NCBI RefSeq assembly: GCF_900142735.1
Contig: NZ_FRBY01000003.1
Coordinates: 1 to 64,000, forward strand
Length of the DNA stretch: 64,000 bases
Direction of reading: 5' to 3'
Source: Flavobacterium saccharophilum
GTDB taxonomy: Bacteria > Bacteroidota > Bacteroidia > Flavobacteriales > Flavobacteriaceae
The position numbers and the translations under genes were made by a program. Positions 1 to 9,525 of this stretch are shown one piece after another. The notes under the pieces are model-generated. The model did not search any database. It was not told the origin of the DNA and saw only the letters and a program-made list of their open reading frames with translations. Numbering within the stretch: the first letter of the stretch is position 1; the number at the start of each line of letters is the position of its first letter.

Positions 1-3000
1 GCTTCTGAAGGATGTTCTAACGCAGGTACTTATACCAACACATGGATTGTAAAAGATGCCTGTGGAAATACTTCTGAAACTTTTACTCAGGTAATCAATA
101 TTCAGGATACTACTTCTCCAACATTTATCGGAGATCTTCCACAAAACATGACAGTTTCATGTGATGCCGTTCCAGAAGCGGCTACACTAGAAGCTTCTGA
201 TAATTGTAATGGAAATTTACCTATTGTATATTCTGAAATCAAAAGTGATATTCAAAATGAATGTAATACCAATTATACCTTAACCCGTAAATGGACAACA
301 AGCGATTGTGGTGGAAATACAGTTTCTCATACTCAAATTATAAAAGTAGAAGATACAACGGCTCCAACCGGAACTGCTCCAACAGATGTTGCTAATTTAC
401 AAAGCATTGCTGATATCCCAGTTGGAAGTCCAAGTGATATACCTGATGCTGCAGACAATTGTAGTCAAAATATAAACATTACAATAAATGATGTTAATAA
501 TGGAGGAAGCGGCTGCGAAGGAAATGCCTATATCCTAACCAGAACATACACTTTAACCGATTGCGCGGGTAATAAAACAGAATTGACACAAACTTTTACG
601 GTAGAAAACAAAGTTTCTGTATCGGGTATCGTTTCAAATGTAACTTGTATGGGAGAAAGCGATGGTTCAATTTTAGTAACCAATAGCCCTGGATCAACAG
701 TTGTTATTACCAATGGAAATAATGAAGTGGTTGGAAATACAAATTTACCAGCCGGAACTTATACACTTACTGCAACATCATCTGTAAATAGTGGAAACCA
801 AACCTGTACTGCCACTGCTACAGTGATTATAACTGAGCCAAACTATAGAATTAAAATCTCCGGACAAATACTAAATGTAGACACTAATACACCAATTGCA
901 AATGTACCTGTAACTTTGATTCCTCAAGGAACAACCACAGGACCAATTTTATTCCGTCTAACAGGCGCAGATGGAATGTATACCTTCTCAGGTATGGCTG
1001 CAGGAAGTTATTTAGTTCAGGTTCAGGATGCTAATTTAAATAATGTTTATCAGTTATTTCCTTTAGATTCTAGCTTATTCTTTACTACTCTTGAAGATTG
1101 TAAATTCCAGGTACATAACTTTGAATATGGAAAAACAAAGCTTCCTATTTTAGGAGATTATGTTTGGTACGATACAAATGCAAATGGAATTCAGGATGAA
1201 TGGTATGACGCCAACAATGATGGCAGTATAACTCAAAACATTCCAGATAGCGAAGGCTCTATAGATTACAGCCTTTGGGAATGGATCGATCTTAATGGAG
1301 ATGGAAGTTATGCAGGTCCACAAAATATTGGTGAATTAAATGCGGGCGGATTCGGAAATGCAGCAAGTGCTAATGTATTTGTCGACGGTCCAAACGGATA
1401 CCATAAAGAAGTAATCATAGGAATTCAGGGATACTGGAGAGACAGACCAGAAACTGAAAATCCTTATGGACAATATACTGTTAAATTAGTCCGCGATACC
1501 AATTTAGAAACAACTGCAATTGCTTTAGGAGTTGGTGGTTTAGTGAAAGTACTACCATCAGTGACAGACAGAAAAGTACCATCCAAAACCAATAAAGCAC
1601 AATTGCATACAGTTTGTACAACAAGTCCTGATGCAGGATATATTGTAAATGTAACGCAGGAAGATTTAGTTCATTTAGACATTGACTTTGGTGTTAACTG
1701 CAAAGAATACCGTGATCTTATTGCTAATGATGATAGCGCCGGGCCATTTGCTGGTGTTAACCATACAACTACCAATGTTCTAAATGTTTTACCAAATGAT
1801 ACTATTGAAGGTGTAGTGGTAACTGCGTCTGATGTAATAATAACTACAGTAACACCAAATGAATTTTTACAATTGAATCCTGATGGTTCTGTAGATATTT
1901 TACCAAATGCCCCAGTAGGTACATTAACAATGGTTTATCAAATTTGCGAAGCAGATCAAACTTCAAATTGCGATACTGCAACGGTAACGATTACTATTGA
2001 AGCTCCGATAATGACCGTGACTGCGACAGCGATTTGTGTAAATGATGTTCCTTATGTAGATTATACAGTAACACCTGGTAATTTCACTCCAGTTAACGGT
2101 GTAACAATTGCCTGGGCAGATAGTAACAACAATGTTATTACTACAATGAACGATTTACCATTAACAGGACGAGTATTATGGCCTGGCGCTGTTGTAGATC
2201 AAGCAGGAAACGGAGTAGATTGGCCAGGATGGTTATTCCAGAATAATCAATGGATTGAGGGAGCCGACGGTTTCGAAGCATTACGTCCTACCGCAACTTT
2301 AACCATAAGTCTTAATCCTTCACAAACGATAGTGGTAAATTACCCACCATCAGATCCTTATTGTATTGCCCGTCCAACATTTGTAATTGTAGCCAATGAC
2401 GATAACGCAGGACCAATTAGCGGTAATACCGGAGGTACAAACGTTCTAAATGTTTACACAAATGATACATTAAATGGTAATGTTCTTAATCCTTCCGACG
2501 TGACCTTAACTACGGTTACGCCAGACCCAACAGGAACTTTAACATTAAACCCTGATGGCTCTGTAGATGTGCCTGCAAATACGCCTAGCGGAACATACAT
2601 ACTAACCTATCAAATTTGTGAAAATGCTGATTTTGGAAACTGTGATACAGCGATAGTAACTGTAACCGTTATCAACACACCGCCAGTAATCAATGCTCTT
2701 GCAGATACTTATAGTGTTAGTTGTGAAGGATACGGAAATGTTGGAAATGTTTTAAGCAATGATACAATTGACCTTAGTCCGGCTTTAATAGATTTACTAA
2801 ACTTTACATTACTTCCTAGTACTAATGGTCATCCGGGGATCACTGTTGACGGATCAGGAAATGTAAATGTTGCAAGTACAACTCCTGCAGGAAACTATAA
2901 TTATGACTATCAAATTTGTCTTAAAAACCGTCCTGAGATTTGCGTTACACGAACAATTACAGTAACTGTTCTTCCAACTATAGCAAATCTTACAAGTGAA

Positions 3001-3564
3001 GCTTGTAATGAAGATTCTTCTCTTATTGATTTAATGACTTTGCTGCCAACTAATGAACCAAGAACTGGTACCTGGTCTGACACAAATAATAGTAACGCTT
3101 TACAAGGTAGTGTTTTCAACCCATTTGGACTTACACTAGGCAATTATACGTTCGAATATAAAATAACTGATGAAGATTGTCCTAGAACTATACTGCTTTC
3201 AATGGATGTAAAAGATGATTGTAAAGTATTACCATGCGGAAATATAGTGATACACAACGCCTTCTCTCCTAACGGAGACGGAATAAATGACTTCTTTACA
3301 ATTGATAGTATTGATGAAATAAATTGTTATCCGGAAAATACTGTTGAAATATATAACCGTTGGGGAGTATTAGTATTTGAAACTACTAATTATAACAATA
3401 CAACCAATGCATTTGATGGAACTTCCAGAGGAAGAACCACGGTTAAAAAATCTGATGGTCTGCCAACTGGAACTTACTTCTACATTATTACTTATAAATC
3501 TTTGGATGGAAATAATGTAATGCAGAATAATAAAAAAGACGGTTATCTATATCTGTCAAAATAA
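1..3564 (+). CDS. Large T9SS type-B-sorted surface protein, C-terminal part (5' end outside window)
   Basis: The frame is open from base 1, so at least 1187 residues of a larger protein are present and no start codon is assigned. The first ~200 residues are cysteine-containing repeats of the HYR/adhesin kind, with DNCNGN-like and TDCAGN motifs. They are followed by a carboxypeptidase-regulatory-like segment, an SdrD/CnaB-like segment (GDYVWYDTNANGIQDE) and three Ig-like repeats of the IANDDSAGP / VANDDNAGP type. The last ~90 residues (FSPNGDGINDFFTI, then VEIYNRWGVLVFE) are the gliding-motility-associated CHU_C domain, the type B type-IX sorting signal. Such proteins are exported by the T9SS and carried on the cell surface as adhesins; the ligand cannot be told. 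The PorP/SprF gene that type B cargo usually needs follows directly. Family assignment is firm, specific role unknown. Confidence 0.93.
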   Translation, partial: ASEGCSNAGTYTNTWIVKDACGNTSETFTQVINIQDTTSPTFIGDLPQNMTVSCDAVPEAATLEASDNCNGNLPIVYSEIKSDIQNECNTNYTLTRKWTTSDCGGNTVSHTQIIKVEDTTAPTGTAPTDVANLQSIADIPVGSPSDIPDAADNCSQNINITINDVNNGGSGCEGNAYILTRTYTLTDCAGNKTELTQTFTVENKVSVSGIVSNVTCMGESDGSILVTNSPGSTVVITNGNNEVVGNTNLPAGTYTLTATSSVNSGNQTCTATATVIITEPNYRIKISGQILNVDTNTPIANVPVTLIPQGTTTGPILFRLTGADGMYTFSGMAAGSYLVQVQDANLNNVYQLFPLDSSLFFTTLEDCKFQVHNFEYGKTKLPILGDYVWYDTNANGIQDEWYDANNDGSITQNIPDSEGSIDYSLWEWIDLNGDGSYAGPQNIGELNAGGFGNAASANVFVDGPNGYHKEVIIGIQGYWRDRPETENPYGQYTVKLVRDTNLETTAIALGVGGLVKVLPSVTDRKVPSKTNKAQLHTVCTTSPDAGYIVNVTQEDLVHLDIDFGVNCKEYRDLIANDDSAGPFAGVNHTTTNVLNVLPNDTIEGVVVTASDVIITTVTPNEFLQLNPDGSVDILPNAPVGTLTMVYQICEADQTSNCDTATVTITIEAPIMTVTATAICVNDVPYVDYTVTPGNFTPVNGVTIAWADSNNNVITTMNDLPLTGRVLWPGAVVDQAGNGVDWPGWLFQNNQWIEGADGFEALRPTATLTISLNPSQTIVVNYPPSDPYCIARPTFVIVANDDNAGPISGNTGGTNVLNVYTNDTLNGNVLNPSDVTLTTVTPDPTGTLTLNPDGSVDVPANTPSGTYILTYQICENADFGNCDTAIVTVTVINTPPVINALADTYSVSCEGYGNVGNVLSNDTIDLSPALIDLLNFTLLPSTNGHPGITVDGSGNVNVASTTPAGNYNYDYQICLKNRPEICVTRTITVTVLPTIANLTSEACNEDSSLIDLMTLLPTNEPRTGTWSDTNNSNALQGSVFNPFGLTLGNYTFEYKITDEDCPRTILLSMDVKDDCKVLPCGNIVIHNAFSPNGDGINDFFTIDSIDEINCYPENTVEIYNRWGVLVFETTNYNNTTNAFDGTSRGRTTVKKSDGLPTGTYFYIITYKSLDGNNVMQNNKKDGYLYLSK

Positions 3565-3576
3565 AGATTACTATTT

Positions 3577-3617
3577 ATGTGATTCGCTATAAATAACAAA
3601 CTTATAGCGAATTACAT
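3577..3617. terminator. Long hairpin after the surface-protein gene
   Basis: A 16-bp inverted repeat with one mismatch (arm core ATTCGCTATAA) and a 9-nt loop starts 12 bp after the stop codon. No strong T-run follows, so it may act as a weak terminator or as an mRNA-stabilising hairpin that separates expression of the huge upstream gene from porP/sprF. Confidence 0.5.
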
Positions 3618-3724
3618 AAAATTATTAAAATCCTTATTTTTTGAATATACGAATGTATTGGCTTTTATTTTAGAAGTCCCATTAATAAAAATCAATAGTA
3701 ATAATAAAATAATACATATCTACT

Positions 3725-4642
3725 ATGAGAACAAAATTATTTTCCTTCGTCATAATGTTTGTAACGATTGTAGGTTTTGCACAGCAAGATTCTCAATTTA
3801 CGCAATACATGTACAATACTATAAATATTAACCCTGCGTATGCGGGTTCTCGTGGAGCCTTAAGTGTTTTTGGCCTATACCGTACACAGTGGGTCGGACT
3901 GGATGGAGCTCCTGAAACAAGTACTTTTTCAGTTAACACACCTATCAACAATAGTAAGCTGGGAATTGGTGCCTCGCTGGTAAATGATAAAATCGGACCA
4001 ACAAATGAGAATAATATCTCTGTTGATTTATCTTATACTGTTCAAACATCCGCCAATTTCAAACTTTCCTTTGGTATCAAGGGAACTGCTAATATTTTCA
4101 ATTTGGATGTCAGCAAACTGAATCCGGAAGATGCTGGTGATCCGCAGTTTCAGGATTTGGATAATAAATTCTCACCAAATGTAGGAGCTGGGGTTTATTG
4201 GCATTCTGATAAGGCCTATATTGGTTTCTCTGTTCCTAATTTTATTGAAACTAACAGATATGATGATAATGATGTGGCTATTTTCAAAGATAAAATCAAC
4301 TACTATTTAATGGCTGGTTATGTATTTGACCTCGATAAATACCAATACATAAAATTTAAACCTGCCGTACTTACCAAAATGGTAGAAGGCGCACCGCTTC
4401 AGGTAGATATGTCAGCCAATTTTATGTTCTATGATAAGTTTGTAGTGGGTGTCGCTTATAGATGGAGCGCTTCATTAAGTGCTATGGTAGGATTTCAGAT
4501 TACGGATGGGCTTTATTTAGGTTATGGTTACGATCGTGAAACCACGAATCTAAACAATTACAATTCAGGATCACACGAGATATTCCTTCGTTATGAATTC
4601 TTCAAAAAAAATGGTAAAATGACAACTCCTCGTTTCTTCTAA
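3725..4642 (+). CDS. PorP/SprF family type IX secretion membrane protein
   Basis: A 305-residue protein with a Sec signal peptide (about residues 1-20, ending VGFAQ) and the family opening QFTQYMYNTININPAYAGSR, followed by alternating beta strands typical of the PorP/SprF outer-membrane barrel. In Flavobacterium, SprF-like proteins are partners that let type-B-CTD cargo reach the surface. The position directly downstream of a type B CTD gene and 6 bp upstream of an OmpA-family gene fits a dedicated cargo-specific partner. Length is normal for the family (about 300-340). The exact orthologue (SprF itself or a paralogue) cannot be told. Confidence 0.93.
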   Translation: MRTKLFSFVIMFVTIVGFAQQDSQFTQYMYNTININPAYAGSRGALSVFGLYRTQWVGLDGAPETSTFSVNTPINNSKLGIGASLVNDKIGPTNENNISVDLSYTVQTSANFKLSFGIKGTANIFNLDVSKLNPEDAGDPQFQDLDNKFSPNVGAGVYWHSDKAYIGFSVPNFIETNRYDDNDVAIFKDKINYYLMAGYVFDLDKYQYIKFKPAVLTKMVEGAPLQVDMSANFMFYDKFVVGVAYRWSASLSAMVGFQITDGLYLGYGYDRETTNLNNYNSGSHEIFLRYEFFKKNGKMTTPRFF

Positions 4643-4648
4643 AAAACT

Positions 4649-6577
4649 ATGATTATGAAAAATTACATACTTCTTTGCCTAATAATTGTAAATGTTTTTT
4701 CATTTGACAGTTATGCACAGCAATCAAAGATAAATGCTGCCGACAAAAAATACGACAGCTACGCATATGTTGATGCAATAAAGACCTACGAGAAAGTAGC
4801 AAGTAAAGGATATAAGTCCGAAGACATGTTTAAGAAACTAGGGAATGCCTACTACTTCAACTCCAATTTTGAAGGAGCTGCAAAATGGTATGGCGAACTA
4901 TTTGCCATGAATTCTGAAGTTGAACCGGAATATTATTATCGATATGCCCAGTCCTTAAAATCTATTGGAGAGGCAGATAAGGCCAATAGACTTTTGGGTG
5001 AATTTAATGCCAAAAACAAAACAGATAACAGAGCGAAACTTTATGAGCAAAATGTGAATTATCTTGATCAGATAAAAGCCAATTCCGGACGTTATAATAT
5101 TGAGAATGCAGGAATCAACTCTAAATATTCTGACTATGGAACTTTTGTCCATGACAACAAAATCTATTTTGCCTCAGCCAGAGATACCGGAAATTTTTCT
5201 CAGCGAAAACACAAATGGACAGGTGAATATTTTACAAATTTATACATAGCCGATATCGACTCTGCCAAAGTAAAAAAATTCAAAACAGATCTAAATACCA
5301 AATTTCATGAATCATCTCCAGCCCTTACTAAAGATGGGAAAACAGTATATTTTACAAGAAATAATTATTTAGACGGGAAAAAAGGAAAAAATGGCGAGAA
5401 AACTACTTTAATCAAAATATATAAAGCTACTCTGGATAAAGAAAAATGGACCAACATAACACCAGTATCTTTTTCCAGCGATAATTACAGCACAGCGCAT
5501 CCAGCATTAAGTCCCGATGAAAAAACATTGTATTTTGCTTCTGATATGCCTGGAACGTTAGGCCAATCTGATCTTTACAAAGTAAGTATTAACAGTGATG
5601 GAAGTTTTGGTACTCCCGAAAACATGGGCAAAACTATAAATACAGAGGGGAAAGAAACGTTCCCTTATGTAACAGATGAAAACGAAATTTATTTTGCCTC
5701 AGACGGGCATCCCGGACTTGGAGGTTTGGATGTGTTTGCCGGCAAACTTGGAAGTAGCGGAACAGTTAGTGACATTCAAAATCTAGGAGCCGATATTAAC
5801 TCACCAAAAGATGATTTTGCTTATGTGATTGATCCTGAAACAAGAAAAGGATACTTCAGTTCTAATAAAGATGGCGGACAAGGTTCAGATGATATTTATA
5901 AGTTTTTAGAAACTAAAAAATTAAGATGTATTCAGGAGCTAACCGGTACAATAACAGATGCTAAAACGGGTGTTGTGTTGCCAGAATCAAAAGTAAGTCT
6001 ATATGAAAACCAAACTGTATTAAATAGCATTATTGCTGATGCATCAGGAAATTACAGTTTCCCGGTTGACTGTGGAAAAACCTACAATGTAAGAGCCGAA
6101 AAAGAAGAATATGAAACTAAAGAAGTTAGTATCACAATAGGAAAAGTCAGTGGAAAAACAAACTTACCCATCGCTTTGGATAAAAGCACCTGTCGTGTAA
6201 CTATAGGCGATGATTTAGGAACCTGCTTTGGCATAAAAATGATTTATTTTGATTTAGATAAATCCAATATTAGAACAGAAGCAGCCATTGATTTAGAAAA
6301 AATACTGGTTGTATTAAATGAAAACCCAGGAATGAAACTTGATATTCGCTCGCATACAGATAGCCGCGCAACATTTAAATACAATGAAGCCTTATCTGAC
6401 AGAAGAGCAAAATCTACTATTCAATGGTTAATTAAAAATGGTATAGATAAAGGGCGATTAACCGGTAAAGGATATGGTGAAACTCAACTAGTAAACAAAT
6501 GTGCTGATAATGTACCATGTACCGAAGCAGAACACCAAGAAAACCGAAGAAGCGAATTTATTATTACTGCACTGTAA
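4649..6577 (+). CDS. OmpA family protein with TPR and PD40 propeller (SprF-associated)
   Basis: 642 residues with a signal peptide (ending DSYAQ). TPR-like helices fill about 25-130. A WD40/PD40-type beta-propeller spans about 150-410, with repeated ALSPDEKTLYFASD-like blades. A carboxypeptidase-regulatory-like domain lies at about 425-505, and a C-terminal OmpA peptidoglycan-binding domain (IYFDLDKSNIRTEA, then RSHTDSRATFKYNEALSDRRA) at about 525-640. This is the PorE-like architecture often encoded after PorP/SprF genes. The protein is predicted to be periplasmic or outer-membrane-attached, tethering the secretion partner to the cell wall. The 6-bp gap to the PorP/SprF gene indicates an operon. 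Confidence 0.93.
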   Translation: MIMKNYILLCLIIVNVFSFDSYAQQSKINAADKKYDSYAYVDAIKTYEKVASKGYKSEDMFKKLGNAYYFNSNFEGAAKWYGELFAMNSEVEPEYYYRYAQSLKSIGEADKANRLLGEFNAKNKTDNRAKLYEQNVNYLDQIKANSGRYNIENAGINSKYSDYGTFVHDNKIYFASARDTGNFSQRKHKWTGEYFTNLYIADIDSAKVKKFKTDLNTKFHESSPALTKDGKTVYFTRNNYLDGKKGKNGEKTTLIKIYKATLDKEKWTNITPVSFSSDNYSTAHPALSPDEKTLYFASDMPGTLGQSDLYKVSINSDGSFGTPENMGKTINTEGKETFPYVTDENEIYFASDGHPGLGGLDVFAGKLGSSGTVSDIQNLGADINSPKDDFAYVIDPETRKGYFSSNKDGGQGSDDIYKFLETKKLRCIQELTGTITDAKTGVVLPESKVSLYENQTVLNSIIADASGNYSFPVDCGKTYNVRAEKEEYETKEVSITIGKVSGKTNLPIALDKSTCRVTIGDDLGTCFGIKMIYFDLDKSNIRTEAAIDLEKILVVLNENPGMKLDIRSHTDSRATFKYNEALSDRRAKSTIQWLIKNGIDKGRLTGKGYGETQLVNKCADNVPCTEAEHQENRRSEFIITAL

Positions 6578-6604
6578 TTAGTTAATTAAGATTTTCATAG
6601 ATTT

Positions 6605-6639
6605 AAAAAAAGCTGTCTTAAAAAAGACAGCTTTTTTTT
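6605..6639. terminator. Bidirectional Rho-independent terminator
   Basis: The stem AAAGCTGTCTT / AAGACAGCTTT has an A-run before it and an 8-T run after it. It sits between convergent genes (OmpA-family on + and CAP lipoprotein on -) and can serve both. Confidence 0.88.
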
Positions 6640-6709
6640 GCAAAAAAAACCGCTGCAACCCTTAGAGTCGCAACGATCACTAATAAAAACCAACCAGTTT
6701 TAAATTATC

Positions 6710-7237
6710 TTAAATTTTAACAAAGATGTTAGTGTAATATTTTTTTCCTGTTGCAGGATCTATTGTCACAGCTATTCCGAAGTGGCTAAAATTACCTTCT
6801 ATATTTTCTTTATGACCAGGGCTTTCCAACCAGGCTTTTAATACAGCTTCAGAAGTTTTATAATTAAAAGCTACATTTTCGCCCACTTTTGTAGCGCCAA
6901 GTACCTGCATTATATTTTCGGAACGAGCAGTAAAATCATTATGATTAACCGCATTAGTAGCAATCATATAATTATTATGATCCAGACATTGAGATGAAAT
7001 ATGATTGATTCTTTGCAATGCATTTAAACCAATTGTTGCACGGTAATTGTTTATCAACTGCATTGTTTCTAACTCTGAATCATTGTAAGTATAATCAGTT
7101 ATCAGAGTTTTTGTTGGAGTGCTACTTTCACTTCCCTCGGCAGTATCGGCAGAGCATGAGTTCATTGCAATAAATATTGCAATGAACAGCATGGTGTGCA
7201 TAATTTTCTTCGTCATAGTCATCAGTAGTTTACGCAA
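6710..7237 (-). CDS. CAP (SCP/PR1-like) domain lipoprotein
   Basis: 175 residues. The N-terminus holds a hydrophobic stretch ending in the lipobox MNSC, so it is probably a lipoprotein. The rest is a CAP domain: ETMQLINNYRATIGLNALQ, then NHNDFTARSENI, GENVAFNY, and the hallmark AWLESPGHKENIEG and FGIA. Bacterial CAP proteins of this short YkwD-like type are secreted or surface-anchored with poorly known function. Met-8 (position 7216), giving MTKKIMHTM, would make a tidier lipoprotein signal than the first Met. It stands alone behind an exact consensus promoter. Confidence 0.88.
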   Translation of the reverse strand: MRKLLMTMTKKIMHTMLFIAIFIAMNSCSADTAEGSESSTPTKTLITDYTYNDSELETMQLINNYRATIGLNALQRINHISSQCLDHNNYMIATNAVNHNDFTARSENIMQVLGATKVGENVAFNYKTSEAVLKAWLESPGHKENIEGNFSHFGIAVTIDPATGKKYYTNIFVKI

Positions 7238-7305
7238 GCTTAAAGTAAATGTTGGGGCAAATCCTTTAAATTTTTATATTTAAATTAAATCGTTTTTTCT
7301 TACAC

Positions 7306-7337
7306 CAAACGTATTCAATTTACCGTTAAACTACAAA
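7306..7337 (-). promoter_or_regulatory. Bacteroidota promoter for the CAP lipoprotein gene
   Basis: Read on the minus strand: TTTG (7334-7337), 20 nt, then TACGTTTG (7306-7313). This is an exact match to the Flavobacterium/Bacteroides consensus TTTG / TAnnTTTG. The start codon lies about 70-90 nt downstream. Confidence 0.75.
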
Positions 7338-7390
7338 AATAATCGACAAACTACATCTAAATTTTTTCTTTTAAGATAATTTTCTTACAA

Positions 7391-8035
7391 CTAAGACGAT
7401 AGTCGTTCAATTTTCCATGAATAATCGGATTGACTTTGGTATCGAATCCTATCATGTAACCTGTTTGGTCTTCCTTGCCAAAATTCTACTTCTAAGGGAG
7501 TTACCAAAAATCCGCCCCAATTTTCAGGTCTCGGAATTGATTTTCCTTCAAATGCTGCTTCTAATTTTTTAAGGTTTTCTTCTAAAAATGTTCTTGACGG
7601 AATCACTTCGCTCTGATTAGAAACAATCGCGCCTAATTTACTTCCGTCCGGGCGGGAATCAAAATAACCATCAGATATATTTTCAGAAGTTCTTTGCGCA
7701 ATTCCTTTAATGATAACCTGACGTTCCATTTCCTGCCAAAAGAAAGACAGACAAACATGTGGATTTGCAGCAATCGCTTTTCCTTTTTCCGAATTATAAT
7801 TGGTATAAAAGATAAAACCTTCTTCTGAAAATTTCTTCAGAAGAACTACTCTGGATTTCGGAAAACCATCCAAACCAATAGTAGAAACTGTCATAGCATT
7901 CACTTCTCCGTTTCCACCAAAGTCTTCCACTTCATGAAACCATCTGTTAAAAAGATTAATTGGATCTTCGGGAATATTAGTTTCTAATAATTCGCTCTTC
8001 TCGTAAGATTTTCTATAATTGCTTAAATCGTTCAT
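7391..8035 (-). CDS. pdxH: Pyridoxamine 5'-phosphate oxidase
   Basis: 214 residues, the normal PdxH length. It oxidises pyridoxine/pyridoxamine 5'-phosphate to pyridoxal 5'-phosphate with FMN in the cytoplasm. Family marks include the N-terminal LSNYRKSYEKSELLE, FNRWFHEV, GFPKSRVVLLK (FMN/substrate loop), FYTNYNSEKG, SFFWQEMERQV, the SRPDGSKLGAIVSNQS block and the C-terminal VEFWQGRPNRLHDRIRY. It lies 95 bp downstream of rnz on the same strand and could share its transcript. Confidence 0.96.
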   Translation of the reverse strand: MNDLSNYRKSYEKSELLETNIPEDPINLFNRWFHEVEDFGGNGEVNAMTVSTIGLDGFPKSRVVLLKKFSEEGFIFYTNYNSEKGKAIAANPHVCLSFFWQEMERQVIIKGIAQRTSENISDGYFDSRPDGSKLGAIVSNQSEVIPSRTFLEENLKKLEAAFEGKSIPRPENWGGFLVTPLEVEFWQGRPNRLHDRIRYQSQSDYSWKIERLSS

Positions 8036-8057
8036 GATTTTTAATTTAGTTTATTTT

Positions 8058-8124
8058 GTTTCAGGTTTCAGGTTTCAGGTTTCAAAAAAACTTAGAATCT
8101 TAGCATCTCAGAACCTTAGAACCT
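8058..8124. repeat. Composite intergenic micro-repeat (GTTTCAG + CTTAGA units)
   Basis: Three to four tandem GTTTCAG-type 7-mers run directly into CTTAGAATCTTAGCATC-type repeats. The same two unrelated simple repeats occur side by side again at 55620-55676. It fills the rnz-pdxH gap. Confidence 0.7.
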
Positions 8125-8130
8125 TTTTTA

Positions 8131-9036
8131 TCAAAACTCAAAAGAAACTCCGTCATCTCCTAAAAGTACATTCGGGAAAATACTTTCAGCTTCTTCTTTA
8201 AAACGTTCTATTCCATCATATCGTGTTGAATAATGGCCTAAAATTAATTGTTTCGCATTTGCTTTCAAAGCTATTCTTGCCGCTTCTTTGGCAGTTGAAT
8301 GCAAAGTTTTTGCTGCCAATGATGCTTCCGATTCTAAAAACGTAGACTCGTGATATAAAACATCTACATTTTCAATAATGGGTATAATTGCTTCGTTATA
8401 AACCGTATCAGAACAAAAAGCATAACTCATGGACGGAATTGGGTCAAAAGACAATTTCTTGTTTTCGATTACGGTTCCATTATCCAGTGTAACATCGCCT
8501 CCGCCCTTTATTTTTTGATAATAGGCTGTATGAATATTATACTGCTGAACAGCTTCTACATTTAGTTTTCTGTCTCCCGGTTTTTCCTGAAACAAAAATC
8601 CATTGGTGTAGACACGATGTTTTAGCGGAATCGTTTTTACTACAACTTTCTGGTCTTCAAAAATCACTTCACTTTCCTTCGACTCCAATTCGTGGAAAAA
8701 CAAACTGTAAGTTGTCCAGGATTCTGTTAGTTTTAATTGAAGCAGAATTAACTCTTTTATTCCTTTTGGTCCGTAAACATGCAAATCAGTAGTTCTCCCT
8801 AAAAGCGAAAAAGTCGAAATGGTTCCAATTAATCCATACAAATGATCTCCATGAAGATGGGAAATAAAAATGTGATTAATTTTTGAGAATTTAATCTTGT
8901 TCTTGCGCAATTGCACCTGAGTTCCTTCGCCACAATCAATCAAAAACAATCTGTTTTTAATTTCTAAAACCTGCGAAGTTGGGTTTGTAAGCGTTCTGGG
9001 AGTTGCGGCATAACAGCCAAGTATGGTTAATTTCAT
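8131..9036 (-). CDS. rnz: Ribonuclease Z (tRNA 3'-processing endonuclease)
   Basis: 301 residues, a typical length for the short RNase Z form, which cleaves the 3' trailer from tRNA precursors. It is a metallo-beta-lactamase fold enzyme. Visible motifs are the N-terminal LTILGCYAATPRT, LIDCGEGTQVQLRK, the zinc-binding HLHGDHLYGL, an aspartate site near SDTVYNEAI, the HSTAKEAARIA segment and LILGHYSTRY. It follows the small gene at 9168-9500 and precedes pdxH, all on the minus strand. Confidence 0.96.
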   Translation of the reverse strand: MKLTILGCYAATPRTLTNPTSQVLEIKNRLFLIDCGEGTQVQLRKNKIKFSKINHIFISHLHGDHLYGLIGTISTFSLLGRTTDLHVYGPKGIKELILLQLKLTESWTTYSLFFHELESKESEVIFEDQKVVVKTIPLKHRVYTNGFLFQEKPGDRKLNVEAVQQYNIHTAYYQKIKGGGDVTLDNGTVIENKKLSFDPIPSMSYAFCSDTVYNEAIIPIIENVDVLYHESTFLESEASLAAKTLHSTAKEAARIALKANAKQLILGHYSTRYDGIERFKEEAESIFPNVLLGDDGVSFEF

Positions 9037-9167
9037 TTTAGATTTTAGATTGATTTAGATTGCAGATTTTAGACTGTAGATTTTAGATTGGAAAAATTAG
9101 CATTAAAAAAATCTAAAATCTGAATTTCAGTATTAAAAATCTAAAACCTGAACTCTAAAATCTAAAA
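9037..9167. repeat. AATCTAAAATCT-type intergenic repeats
   Basis: The gap upstream of rnz is built almost wholly of the 12-mer AGATTTTAGATT and variants, several on one strand and then several as the inverse (AATCTAAAATCT). Together they can fold back on each other. No gene or promoter is apparent here. Confidence 0.65.
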
Positions 9168-9500
9168 TTAAAACCCGAGGTCTCTTTCTATTTCTTCCAT
9201 TTCGATAATATCGTGTGCTTCTAAAAGAGAAGGAACAACCAATAATTTATCAGAAATTGCATTGAAATCAAGATCGGAAACTACAATTACAAATGATTTC
9301 TTTGCTTTTTTGTGTTGTTTAGAAAGTGGCAGAAAAAGTTTCAAATCGCTTTCCGCTAAACTAGTATCTGCTGTTAAATCGATTATAATATTTTGTTTTT
9401 CAAAGGTTTTAAATTGTTGCGTCACTTTCTCCAAAAAAGAATTAAAATCTCCCTGAGTATCTTTAATCGTAACGGTATGTCCTTTTTGATCTACTTTCAT
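9168..9500 (-). CDS. Small conserved protein, STAS-like
   Basis: 110 residues from Met at 9500. A longer reading frame opens at 9545, but its extra 15 codons come from the GTTTCAG repeat, so the internal Met is the sound start. It alternates strands and helices (HTVTIKD, then IIIDLTADTSLAESDLKLF, SFVIVVSDLDFNAI and VVPSLLEAHDIIEMEEIERDLGF), as in a STAS or anti-sigma-antagonist fold. The assignment rests on pattern only. It lies 131 bp upstream of rnz in the same direction and is often found beside rnz in flavobacteria, so a transcript link is likely. Function unknown. Confidence 0.7.
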   Translation of the reverse strand: MKVDQKGHTVTIKDTQGDFNSFLEKVTQQFKTFEKQNIIIDLTADTSLAESDLKLFLPLSKQHKKAKKSFVIVVSDLDFNAISDKLLVVPSLLEAHDIIEMEEIERDLGF

Positions 9501-9525
9501 TTTACTAAGGTACGAAGTTTTTTTA

